The position numbers were made by a program, and so were the translations under genes. Of a stretch of DNA of 64,000 nucleotides, positions 9,231-20,995 are shown in pieces (within the stretch, counting starts at the first letter, position 1; each line of letters begins with the position of its first letter). The notes below the pieces were generated by a model that saw only the letters and a list, made by a program, of their open reading frames with translations, did no database searches and was not told where the DNA came from. Source of the stretch: Clusia tigrina (lineage: Eukaryota > Arthropoda > Insecta > Diptera > Clusiidae); NCBI GenBank assembly GCA_920105625.2, contig OV050032.1, positions 202,472,258-202,536,257 of the forward strand, read 5' to 3'.

Positions 9231-11254
9231 TCATTTTTATACATTCCCTTCAGCTTCAATTGAAACGCTTGTAAACCCAGTTCAGACTCAGTTTGAAGAT
9301 AAGTAACAATGAATATGACAATTAAAATAATCATAAATATGACAATAATCTTTAAGGATCTATATTTAAGGTCATAAGGCAGTGAAACACTTCAGCACGA
9401 CGTCATCCTCACAACTCCGAATTGACAACACATTAAACTGAAACAATGAAGACCTCTTCTTGACACTTGATTATAATGAATTGTCAGCAGCTACGCATGT
9501 GAGTGCCTTAAACAGCGTTTTACTGCCAAGAGTATTTAGCGCAAGTGCACCGCGTGCTGTCGTGCTCGTGCTGGTACTCGGGGGCGTATGAGCAACATTA
9601 AAACTGTGGAAATTGCTGGAAAACCAAAGTCAAAAACGAAAATGAAAACGAAAACAAAACCAACAAAAGCTGCAAAGACGAACCAGAAAACCAACAAAAA
9701 CAAAAGCGCCTCAATACAAATCCAACCACCCTACTCAAGGTAGTTGACATGTAAAATTTTAATTAATATTAAATGCTAAGCTTGCAACACAAGCGGCAAG
9801 GCAGCCAGGCAGCCAGGCAGCGAGGCAGCAAATACCAAGCAGCAAACTGCAAACAAAGCACCGTCAAAACAGAAATGTCAACAAAAATGGGAGCCCTTCA
9901 AAAGCTCATTAGCACCTCGGCTTGAGCTGATGCGGTTGCTTGAGCTCAGTCGAGTCGAGTCGCGTCGCGTCGAGCTGTGCTGCACGGCGCTGCTCTGCGT
10001 TGCGGTGCGTTGATTTGACTCTACTTGAATTGACTTGAGTCGAGTTGAGTTGACTTGAACGCAAATGTGCGCACACGGAGCAATGAAGTTGTGGAGTCAG
10101 GGAAGCTGCTACCCAGAGTGAGCGCGGTGCTCATGTAGTTTCTGTGTGTGGCATGTGTGCGCGCGCTCGCATCTGTGCAACGCACATTTTTAAGGATGCT
10201 GCGACGTTGTGGCTGCGGTTCTTCTACAATTTGTTTGCATGCTTTTGGCGCGGAAAGCGGTTTCTATATCGTATGCTCATAAACAAGCGCAGAAGTATGT
10301 AAATATACCATACCCATATGAATGTGTGTGTAGGTGTGTGCGTGCGTGGGTGTGTTGGCTTTTGTGCTGCCAATTACAATACAAGTCCATATGCGAAGCT
10401 TGTGTGCAGTAGCGCCATGCGAAATCAATGTGGACTAACATTGAAATTAGCGTGCGAGGCACAGTAGCAGCGGGAGGAGGAGTAGGAGTAGGGGAGGGAA
10501 ATGAGCAGAAAATCACACAGATATGAAAATCCGCAAAAAGTATAAAAAACAATATAAACACACAACAATAAAGAACACTCAAATAAGTTGCAAAATAAAC
10601 AGGAAGGCAGAAACTTAAGCAAACGTATCAGCACCAGTAACGAAAAGGAATGAAGAAAAGACAATAATGCTAATCGAAGACCCTGAGATGGAAGAAAGGA
10701 AAATTGTTTCGGAAAGCGGAGCTAATTCCCAACAAATTCACTGGTTTCAGTTTGTTCTTGTAAATGTACCCAATACCATGAGAAACGTATTAAATATCCA
10801 GCGCTTGAATCGTTAACATTGACAACAATCATCGTTAACCGCTTCGATGCAACTTTATTTGCCAATTCAAACTACTCCAAACAATTCGCTCCAGGATTAC
10901 AGTTTTGCAATCGGCGTATACGTCGGAATCCAGATGAATCTTCAAAGGCTTGCGGAAGTTTATTAAACCATCTTTTATCCATCTGTGATGTCAGTGGCCT
11001 TAATCTAATCGTATCTGAGTTCAGGTGGTGTTTGGAAATTGAAGCATTTTAAAGGTCTGTTTGGAAACATACGAGTACTCACAATATGGCCGAGCTCCTG
11101 CTTCCTGTACGAGCTCATCTCAACATCCTCTCCTTGCTTTAGTTTTAGAAGCCCTCTGTATTTGCCCTGCTTCTTTGGCGCAGAAGTGGTTAAAAATCGT
11201 TTCTATCATACACAGTAAACGGAGATATTTGTATGTTCTTTTCATGGATTTCTA
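9231..11254. other. Gene-free stretch with short simple repeats
   Basis: Contains 'ggcagccaggcagc' repeats at about 9797-9830, a GTCGAGTCGCGTCGA run at about 9945-9975 followed by GAGTTGAGTTGACTTGA, and TG-rich segments at 10140-10180 and 10320-10360. No exon, RNA or transposon could be recognised. Confidence 0.45.
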
Positions 11255-12791
11255 TAGCTCTCTATATATCTCTATATATCTCTCTCTTCATCTCTATATC
11301 TCTCTCCTCATCTCTATATCTCTCTTCATCCCTATATCTCTCTTCATCCCTATATCTCTCTTCACATCTCTCTTTCTTCATCAGTTTCCCTTTTCATCTC
11401 TCTCCTACTCTTCCATTCCTTTCTCTTTTCATAACTTTCTCTCTTCATCCATCTCTCTCTCTCTCTCTCTTCATCTCTTACTCTACATCTCTTACTCAGC
11501 ATATCTTACACTTCAGCTCTCTCTCTTCATATATGTTTCCCTCTTCATCTCTCTCTCTCTCTCTTCATCATCTTCTTCATCTCTTACTCTTTCCCTCTTA
11601 CTTTTCCCCTCTTACTCTGCATCTCTTTCTCTTCAGCTGTCTCTCTTTTCATCTCACTCTTTTTTCCTCTCTCTCTCTCTCTCTCCATATCTAACATTTC
11701 ATCTCTCTTTCTTCATCTGTTTCTTTTCTCATCTCTCTTACTCTTTTCATAACTATCTCTCTTCATCCATCTCTCTCTATTCATTTCTCTCTTCACTTCT
11801 CTGCTCATATCTCTCTTTCTTTTCATCTCTTACTCTTCATCTGACTCTCTTCAACTCTCTCGTTTCATCTCTCTCATTTCATCTCTCTCTTCATCTCTCT
11901 CCCTCTTCATATCTCTCCCTTCATCTTTCTCTTCATCTCTCTCTCTTCATGTCTCTCTTCATCTCTCTCTTCATCTCTCTTTCTCTCTTTTCATTTCTCT
12001 TAATTTTCATCTCTCTCTTTTCATCTCTCTCTGTCTCCCTTCATCTTTCTCTCTCCATTTGTTTCTTTTTTATCTGTCTCTTTGCATCTTTTTATCCCTT
12101 CATATCTCTCTCTTCATCTTTCTCTCTCTTCAGCTCTCTTTCTCTATATCTCTTAGTCATCACCTGCCTCTCTTCATCTCTCTCGTTTCATCTCTCTATA
12201 CATCTCTGTCTCTTCTCTCTCTTCATCTCTCTCTCCATCTCTTACTCTTCATCTCTCTTCATCTGTTTCTCTTTTCATCTTTCTCTTTTCAACTCTTTTT
12301 TCTTCATATCTCTCTCTCTCTTCATCTCTCTTCATCTCTCTCCACCTCTCTCTCTTCTTCTCTCTCTCTTCTTCTCTCTCTCTTCTTCTCTCTCTTCATC
12401 TCTCTCTTCATCTCTCTCTTCATCTTTCTCTCCATATCACTCTTCATATCACTCTTCATATCACTCTTCATCTCTCTCTCTCTTCATGTCTCTCAATCTG
12501 TGTCTTTATATTCCTCTATCTCTCTATACCTCTCTCTGCTTCTCTATACCTCTCTCTGCTTCTCTTCATCTATCTCTCCATATCCTTTTTCTGTCTCTAT
12601 ATTTCTCTATCTCTCCATCTCGCTCTACCACTCTACCAATCTACCACTATAGCACTTTACCACTCCATCACCCCACTCTACCTTCCCAGCCCCTTGCCGG
12701 GCTCCTCCTTACCGCCGTTGTTACCAGAACTCCTTACCTACCACCCTTTCTACCTCCCTCTAGCTCGCCTTCTCATCCTCCCTCCCTCCCT

Positions 12792-12848
<57 letters not shown>

Positions 12849-12850
12849 AC
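11255..12850. repeat. 1.6-kb polypyrimidine tract, (CT)n-rich, TCTCTCTTCATC units
   Basis: The plus strand is almost purely C and T over about 1.6 kb, built from imperfect 'tctctcttcatc' words. It ends in (CCCT)n at about 12779-12798 and a pure (CT)n of about 49 bp to 12845. The long open frame across it (11061-13154) contains only Ser/Leu/Phe/Ile from CT-rich codons and is not a gene. Such homopurine-homopyrimidine mirror sequence can form triplex (H-DNA) structures. Confidence 0.95.
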
Positions 12851-13310
12851 CACCACCCTACCTCCCTCATTCCTTAATCCCTTTATTCGCTGCCTTCCTA
12901 CCTACCTCTTTCTCTTTCTCCCTTTAAAAATATTGAACTTCCAAAAATTAAAATTCAGAGCAATGATTAAAGGGTATCGTTTAATTTTTACATTTTCTAC
13001 ATGCAATTTTATATTTTCCACACACCAGTTTTTATCTGTGAAGAATATCATAGGCTACTCAGCTAGAAAATTCAGAAGAACTCTGAACATATTCTTAATT
13101 TTTTACATTTTCTACATGCAATTTTATATTCTGCATATCATTTTCTACCTCTGAAGAATTATGTATTTAATATATTATATATAAAAAATTCTCTATATAT
13201 TCTGTTTTTAAATTTTTTACATAGAATTTTACTTTTTCTACATACCATTTTCTACATTTGAAGTATTTTCCTACAAACATTTTTCAAGGCGGTGTCGGAT
13301 GATCGAATTT
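12851..13310. repeat. Diverged monomers related to the adjacent 133-bp satellite
   Basis: 'ttacattttctacatg' variants recur at about 12988, 13105 and 13217, with 'gaagaat' and 'aaattcag' words also found in the main array downstream. These look like decayed edge copies of that satellite. Confidence 0.6.
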
Positions 13311-13326
13311 GTCGGACTATAGAGCG

Positions 13327-13492
13327 CTGTCACCGACCCCCTGTAGTCCGACACTTTTTGAAAAGGAGTATCTTATAATCCGACAAATTATAAAAATGGT
13401 GAGATAAAATTGACCTCTGTATGTACATAATTTGCATGTCATATTACAGGGACACCGGATTAGCCAGGGGCCGGATTACCGGGGGTCGACTG
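13327..13492. mobile_element. Possible small pogo/Tigger-like MITE remnant
   Basis: The right end, read on the minus strand, begins CAGTCGACCCCCGGTAATCC, the style of pogo-superfamily terminal repeats. The left end reads 'ccgaccccctgtagtccgac', an imperfect inverted copy. 'taatccg' words recur internally. A hairpin (gtcggactatag / ctgtagtccgac, 11 of 12 pairs) spans 13310-13351. No TA target duplication is clear, so the assignment is tentative. Confidence 0.45.
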
Positions 13493-13544
13493 CATATATA
13501 TGCAGCACCACTTATTTCATATTCCCAATAGCCTTGGCATTTTT

Positions 13545-15475
13545 ACTTTCTTACATTTTCTACATATAATTTGATCTACTCTACATAACATTTCTACATG
13601 TGAAGACTTTTACAAACTCACAAATATAGAAACCTTCAGCACCACTTTTGACATCTTCCCTATCGTCCCCATAGATTTAATTTTTACATTTTCTACATGT
13701 AATTTGACCTACTCTGCATAACATTTTCTACATGTGCAGAATTGTATAACTCACGAATATACAAAACTTCAGCACCACTTTTGACATCTTCCCTATCGTC
13801 CCCGTAGATTTAATTTTTACATTTTCTACATGTAATTTGACCTACTCTACATAACATTTTCTACATGTGCAGAATTGTATAACTCACAAATATACAAAAC
13901 TTCAGCACCACTTTTGACATCTTCACTATTGTCCCCGTAGTTTTAATTTTTACATTTTCTACATGTAATTTGACCTACTCTGCATAACATTTTCTACATG
14001 TGCAGAATTGTATAACTCACAAATATACAAAACTTCAGCACCTCTTTTCACATCTTCCCTATCGTCCCCGTAGATTTAATTTTTACATTTTCTACATGTA
14101 ATTTGACCTACTCTGCATAACATTTTCTACATGTGAAGAATTGTATAACTCACAAATATACAAAACTTCAGCACCACTTTTGACATCTTCCCTATCGTCC
14201 CCGTAGATTTAATTTTTACATTTTCTACATGTAATTTGACCTACTCTGCATAACATTTTCTACATGTGCAGAATTGTATAACTCACAAATATACAAAACT
14301 TCAGCACCTCTTTTCACATCTTCCCTATCGTCCCCGTAGATTTAATTTTTACATTTTCTACATGTAATTTGACCTACTCTGCATAATATTTTCTACATGT
14401 GCAGAATTGTATAACTCACGAATATACAAAACTTCAGCACCACTTTTGACATCTTCACTATTGTCCCCGTAGTTTTAATTTTTACATTTTCTACATGTAA
14501 TTTGACCTACTCTGCATAACATTTTCTACATGTGCAGAATTGTATAACTCACGAATATACAAAACTTCAGCACCACTTTTGACATCTTCACTATTGTCCC
14601 CGTAGTTTTAATTTTTACATTTTCTACATGTAATTTGACCTACTCTGCATAACATTTTCTACATGTGCAGAATTGTATAACTCACGAATATACAAAACTT
14701 CAGCACCACTTTTGACATCTTCACTATTGTCCCCGTAGTTTTAATTTTTACATTTTCTACATGTAATTTGACCTACTCTGCATAACATTTTCTACATGTG
14801 CAGAATTGTATAACTCACGAATATACAAAACTTCAGCACCACTTTTGACATCTTCATTATCGTCCCCGTAGTTTTAATTTTTACATTTTCTACATGTAAT
14901 TTGACCTACTCTGCATAACATTTTCTACATGTGCAGAATTGTATAACTCACGAATATACAAAACTTCAGCACCACTTTTGACATCTTCACTATTGTCCCC
15001 GTAGTTTTAATTTTTACATTTTCTACATGTAATTTGACCTACTCTGCATAACATTTTCTACATGTGCAGAATTGTATAACTCACGAATATACAAAACTTC
15101 AGCACCACTTTTGACATCTTCACTATTGTCCCCGTAGTTTTAATTTTTACATTTTCTACATGTAATTTGACCTACTCTGCATAACATTTTCTACATGTGC
15201 AGAATTGTATAACTCACAAATATACAAAACTTCAGCACCACTTTTGACATCTTCACTATCGTCCCCGTAGATATAATTTTTACATTTTCTACATGTAATT
15301 TGACCTACTCTGCATAACATTTTCTACATGTGCAGAATTGTATAACTCACGAATATACAAAACTTCAGCACCACTTTTAACATCTTCACCATTGTCCTCG
15401 TAGGTTTAATTTTTACATTTTCTACATGTAATTTGGCCTACTCTACATAACATTTTCTACATGTGCAGAATTTTA
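13545..15475. repeat. ~133-bp satellite, about 14 tandem copies
   Basis: The monomer of 132-134 bp can be tracked by 'gtccccgtag' at about 13799, 13932, 14066 and onward. Each monomer holds two copies of 'acattttctacatgt' about 47 bp apart, so it arose by internal duplication. Copies at 14400-15230 are nearly identical (recent homogenisation); copies near both ends are diverged. No transcription signal or open frame is evident. Confidence 0.95.
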
Positions 15476-15700
15476 TAGCTTACTTAATTAGAAAATTCAG
15501 TAGAACCTTTTACATATTCACAATGATTTGCATACTACAAGATTTTTTAATTTTCTACATGGAATTTCACCCTTTCACAGACAATTTTCTACATTTATCA
15601 AGAATTTTATGACTTGCACAGGTAGACAATTCAGCACCACTGTTTACATGTGAGCACACCACTGTTTTTTACTGGATTTATGAATTACATCCGTTCGAAT
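15476..15700. repeat. Decayed edge of the 133-bp satellite
   Basis: Contains 'attttctacatgg' and 'attttctacattt' variants with 'aattcagcaccactgttt', matching words of the main array but with spacing lost. Confidence 0.6.
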
Positions 15701-16494
15701 TGAACACCCCTGAAGAAGTTTCACCTCCACCCATTTTGTGTTCCTTTTTTTTTGGAGAATATTTGCTCGCTTGTGTGAGCGTATTTAACAAGTTAATTTA
15801 TATATTTCTTTTTTGAATATTTTTATTTTTATATTTATATTTGTGCTTATTTGCGATTACGTTTGTGTTTGTTGTTTCGCGCTCGTGTTGATGTTTACGC
15901 ATGTATCACTTGCGCAATTTCCATGCTGGTGTTTATGAGCGTGAGCTGCTTTTTGAGTTGTTGACTGGGTGCTGCTGTTGCTGGTGGGGTGGCGTTGCTG
16001 GTGGTGTTTACCTTTTTACTTTACATACGCTGCTGTTGTACTTTGTGTAACCTAGACATTAAGAAGGTTAAAGCGTATGGGTTCAGTTCAGAAATAATAA
16101 TTACAAATCGCGAATTTGCTCGGCCGAGCGTACGCATAAACATCACAAGCACACCGGAGTGGGTTTGTTGTGTGCGAGGACGCACATATGAGTGCGAGGA
16201 ATTTCGGCACTGTTATTCTACCACGCATTTAACAACAACGGCTCGCGCAGCCCAGCACAGCACGACACCGCTCCAAAGGCAACGGAGTAGGTGTCAGCCG
16301 CACACGCAGCTGCGAAACACATGGGTAATTATTGGTAACTTTTATTGATTGATACATGAAAGCCGACCGCACACAATCCGCCCTTCCCCGCCCCCCACAA
16401 CACACACACTCACGCACATATTATGTAGTAAACTATTGCAGTGCCCGCATTGCGCTGCTGCACTGCTACGCTTTCATTGCAATGCCGACCTGTG
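15701..16494. other. Gene-free stretch
   Basis: A+T-rich to about 15850, then ordinary composition with (CA)-rich words near 16400. The open frame at 15989-16348 has no recognisable domain. Confidence 0.4.
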
Positions 16495-16715
16495 TCCACG
16501 TATGTTCATCCATGTCCAACCATAGCCATCCACACCCACCCTATTTCTACCCCTTGTATCTTCACGCCCATCCATGGCCACCCATGTCCTCCCTTGTTCG
16601 TCATGTAGCCCTTGCATGTCCACCCACGTCCAACCATGTCCACCCATGCCCAATCCATGTCCATCCACGTCCAACCATGTCCACCCATGTCCCCGCATGT
16701 CCGTCCATGTACATT
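16495..16715. repeat. ~10-bp minisatellite (CCATGTCCAC)
   Basis: Imperfect copies of 'catgtccacc/catgtccaac' across about 220 bp. Minus-strand frames read W/G/H/D-rich low-complexity peptides from the repeat. Confidence 0.88.
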
Positions 16716-17694
16716 CCGATTGCTTCCGACAGCGCGCATTGTAATTATTGATAATTGTTGATGGCATTTACTTACGCGCATTCCGCCGTTCGTGCCCATG
16801 AATTTTAAATTCGGTTAACGTTTTAAATTTTTAGTGGCTTGTGTTGTTTCACTGTAATCCCCCATCAGCAACCGCTGCGCCGCATTTCGCGTGGCTGCAG
16901 TTTCATCAGAGCGAGTGTTTTTTCCGCATTAGAGCCACGGCGACAACGATTTCCGGCCATTCCGCTTGCTGCTTCGATATATGGCCAAGTATACGTAGGG
17001 GTAATGGCATATTACGAGAGCCTGCACCAGTCTAACAAATCGTTTCAGCTTCTTCCAGACTCTGTGTTCGATTCCTCACTTATGGAATATTGAGATCCAC
17101 TTTGAAGAATCGAAGAATCGTGCTCAATACTCGTTCATATTATACGGGTACGTTAAATGCATTGAGATGGCAGCATCAATGAGACGAAGGAGTAAAAAAA
17201 TAGTGCATTTTCGCTACTGGTGAACTAGGTTCAAAATGATGAATGTGACGTCACATGTGGGGACGTTCAGTATATGGAGAACTGTACAAAAGGTAGAAGA
17301 TAGATGGCCGAGGAACCTTAGAAGATTGCACCTATCCAAGAACTGAAGCCACCAGACCATTGCTTAGGGGTCGGTATACGGACTCGATATATGGTCTCCA
17401 TGTTCGTCATATGAGGGCATGTGGAGCTATGAAACTTTCATATGTACGTATATAGAGCCGATACATCATCGTTGAAGCTTTAGTAAGCTCAACAATATAC
17501 TCATAACTCTGAGGTGCTTGAAGTTTTCACGGTGATGCATCTCAACAACTTTGAAGACCTCCACACCAATTGGTACTTATCCTCACTCGACTTATGAATT
17601 TCGCTTCAATCTTATAAGGAACATTGTCCTCCTTCTAACACAGGTATCGAAGAGGTCATCCATCAACTGCGAATCAAATGACCATGATCCGGAT
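16716..17694. other. Gene-free stretch
   Basis: Ordinary composition with no repeat or exon I can support. The open frames (for example 16839-17093) lack known domains. Confidence 0.4.
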
Positions 17695-18045
17695 TACCAT
17701 CTTCTCCTACAGCCTTTACAGCAAGGAAGCCACAATGTTCTCCCACAACTATTGCAGCAAGGAAGCCACCATCTTCATCTAGAACTACCAGTAAGGACTA
17801 TTACAGCAAGGAAACCACCATCTTCTCCCACAAGTATTGTAGCAAGGAGGCCACCATCTTCTCCTACAGCTATTGCAGCAAGGAGGCCACCATCTTCTCC
17901 TATAGCTATTGCAGCAAGGAGGCCACCATCTTCTCCTATAGCTATTGCAGCAAGGAGGCCACCATCTTCTCCTACAGCCATTGCAGTAAGGAAGCTATCA
18001 TTTTCTCCCACAACTATTGCAGCAAGGAAGCTAATGCGTTGCCTG
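17695..18045. repeat. 36-bp minisatellite with a 12-codon period
   Basis: About nine copies of a 36 bp unit containing 'aaggaggccaccatcttctc'. The period keeps the plus-strand frame 17551-18081 open, giving a repeated RRPPSSPTAIAA peptide. No start context, domain or splice evidence supports a real gene; the complementary strand is open too. Confidence 0.85.
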
Positions 18046-18498
18046 ACATTGATGACACAAAATTCTCAACTCATTTGTTGACAATGGACAGAGCACTGTG
18101 CCCAATAACTGCAACTGCAGAGATGTACCTGCCAGAGTCAATAGCAGCAATTTTATATGCTTTTAACACAATTACCGCTGCTCATGCCCACCTCCGCCGC
18201 TCAGCGTGATTTCCGGCAATGCGAGAGTCAAAATCAATTTCACAAAATCCCCAAAAAAGCTGCAGCTGCAGTGGCACGTTGCAGGTGAGACAGAGCGAAA
18301 GCCTGAGCCCGAGGCCGAGGCCGAGTCCGAGTTCCGAGGCCATGATGGGATGTGCGTGAAGTGCCTTTAATCAAAGAATGCACCTCGTAATTTAATCACA
18401 ATTTTATGCTTTGATACAAAAAATCACTCTTGCTACGTGATAGTGTGTGATTCGAGAGTCTTTACAGGGCTGTGTGTGTGTGTGTGTGTGTGAATGTG

Positions 18499-18533
<35 letters not shown>

Positions 18534-18679
18534 CCGACTGAGTGGGGACTGTTCGAGCGGATATTCTTGTTACACTATCGTTTGTGATATTGTTGCAGTT
18601 GGCATTGTTGCCTTTGTAGTTGTTGCTGTGGCTGTGCTGATGCAACTTTTATGAATGGATTTGCACATTCGCTCGCTGG

Positions 18680-18715
<36 letters not shown>

Positions 18716-20221
18716 CGCTCAGAGCCACTCACTCAAACCAACACGCTAACGCTCACTTACGTCACACAGTTTGTGCGATTGTCCCTTTCTAAATTCAATT
18801 TTTAACGCATTACGCTTTGTGTGCTTTTATGCACTTTTGCTCCACTACTACCACCAGCAACAACAACAACAACAACAACAACAACAACGACGACGACAAC
18901 GACAACAAAAACAATCGCAGCAGCAATTGCAAGCTACTACAACAACAATAACGACAACAATGTTACGTGCAATACGCAGCCAGAGCCCCAGCAGAAGCGC
19001 TCGTAGAGCACCCGTAGTTAGGTGCAGCGCGCCTTTGATACCCTACAAGTGTCGTGTCGTTATCAAGGACCTGCCTTCACACTGTGTGGACAAGCGGAAG
19101 TGCTTCTGGTTGATTGTGTACCTACTCGCAGTTGGTTCCAGTCTGGCACGCAGAGCAAAGCCGAAAACGAACACAGCGCCTCCGACTGTGACTACTGCGA
19201 CGGCTGCGACTACGACTACAACTGCGGCTGCGGTTGGGGCTGCGGCTGCGACTGCGACTGCCACATTCTGTCCCTGTGGCTGTGGCGGTGGCTGCGTGGG
19301 TGGTGGCGGCGCGGCGTAGGTGCTCGTAAATTTTGTGGAATATGCTATTATGCGGCATTACGCGTCACGATGATAGATTCGTGACGTTATTTTTGCTGGC
19401 TGCAAATTTTAGCTGCTGCTGCCATGAAGAAGCGTCTTTGATGCAATAAATTGAAATTATTTTAAGTGCCAAGCAAGCGGCTGTGTATGTGTTTGTGTGT
19501 GTGTGTGTGTGTGTGAGTGGCGGGTGAATGCTGGCTGCGTTGTTATGCCGTTAATTACGAAACATGCCAGAAACCACGCTTGCAATTAGTATAGCGACAT
19601 TCTCAGCTGCAGTGTGCGTTGATTGATCGGGAAGAAGCGTGTGCGAAACTTCTTCTTAGGCTGAGTTTATGGCTGAGTTGATGGCTGAGTTTATGTCTGC
19701 CGTCTTACCAGTTCGTATCCGTCACAAAAGTTGTCTCAGGCAAAAATTATCAGAGTCGACGTTGTCAGCAGCACTCCAGAACCACATGTTACCCTGAGTT
19801 TAAACAAAGCGGTCTCTAAAAATGGATGGGAAGGGATCTACAAGCGATGTTATAATTGGCAAAGACAATGCAACACAAATCAATCAAATCAGCCAAGTGA
19901 GAGTTCAAGGATGAGGGGAGTGCCAGCAAGCCCATGGTGTACCCTCTCAATCCCCATACAATCCCTACCACAATTTTTCCACTGCAAGCGATTCTGTCAA
20001 GTGTGGCATCCCCACAGCATTGCGTTTGACCGTAGAGAGCAGACCAACTGTGACTGCTCCTTAAAATGCCTGCTGATAGTTTCGATAGCTATTTAAGTAC
20101 GCTTCACAGTGTGCCTGAGTTTGAGCTGGCGTTCTTTAGTGACGAGGCTGCCATGTCCTTTTCATGGAGTCTCCATGTGGGCTGAGCCGGAAAATAGCTG
20201 AAGAAGGAGATCTCCAAGCAG
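18046..20221. other. Gene-free stretch with microsatellites
   Basis: Microsatellites: (GT)n 18470-18533, (CA)n 18684-18712, (CAA)n/(CGA)n 18857-18960, (GCGACT)-like triplets 19190-19262 and (GT)n about 19494-19516. The near-pure triplet runs explain the Gln-, Asn- and Ala-rich open frames. Nothing else is recognisable. Confidence 0.55.
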
Positions 20222-20902
20222 TCTTCGCGGAGTATCCGGCAGTATCCATCACTATCCGGCAGTATCCGGCAGTATCCAGAAGTATCCAGGAGTATCTGGC
20301 AGTATCCAGCAGTATCCAGCAGTATCCGTATCCAGTAGTATTCGGCAGTATCCAGCAGTATCCACCAGTATCCGTATCCAGTAATATTCGGCAGTATCCG
20401 GGAGTCTACGGTAGTATCCGGCAGTATCCGGCAGTATCCGGCAGTATCCGGCAGTATCCGGCTGTATCCAGAAGTATCCAGGAGTATCTGGTAGTATCCA
20501 GCAGTATCCAGCAGTATCCGTATCCAGTAGTATTCGGCAGTATCCGGCAGTATCCGGCAGTATCCAGAAGTATCCGGCAGTATCCAGAAGTATCCAGGAG
20601 TATCTGGCAGTATCCAGCAGTATCCAGCAGTATCCGTATCCAGTAGTATTCGGCAGTATCCGGCAGTATCCGGCAGTATCCAGAAGTATCCGGCAGTATC
20701 CAGAAGTATCCAGGAGTATCTGGCAGTATCCAGCAGTATCCGTATCCAGTAGTATCCAGAAGCATCCGGCAGTATCCAGATGTATCCAGGAGTATCTGGC
20801 AGTATCCAGCAGTATCCAGCAGTATCCGTATCCAGTAGTATTCGGCAGTATCCAGAAGTATCCAGGAGTATCCAGCAGTATCCGGCAGTATCCGGCCCAC
20901 CC
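20222..20902. repeat. 10-bp minisatellite (GTATCCGGCA/GTATCCAGCA) with ~115-bp higher-order repeat
   Basis: About 65 copies of a 10 bp unit. A marker segment, 'gtatccgtatccagtagtat', recurs near 20326, 20517, 20632, 20737 and 20826, so blocks of 10-12 units were amplified together. The 278-codon minus-strand frame here (YCWILLDT words) is produced by the repeat. Confidence 0.93.
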
Positions 20903-20995
20903 CCTTTCTCTCTTCTATAATACAGTACAATGGGCATCAATGCCTGAGTGCTGGGAGACCTCTTTCGTCGATGGCTCTACGGCCTACCCCCCCGC
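20903..20995 (+). repeat. Single copy of a dispersed ~85-bp repeat (tandem at 59.9-60.25 kb)
   Basis: Reads 'ttctataatacagtacaatg', then 'gggcatcaatgcctgagtg', 'gggagacc' and 'cggcctacccc'. The same ordered words make up each unit of the tandem array at 59920-60255, some 39 kb away. Family unknown. Confidence 0.75.

Noticed and set aside
11061..13154. 697-codon plus-strand open frame
   Set aside because: Composed of Ser/Leu/Phe/Ile from a C/T-only tract; stops are simply rare in such sequence. No domain or start context.
20104..20940. 278-codon minus-strand frame with YCRILPDT-type repeats
   Set aside because: Direct translation of the 10-bp minisatellite; another minus-strand frame of 174 codons overlaps it for the same reason.
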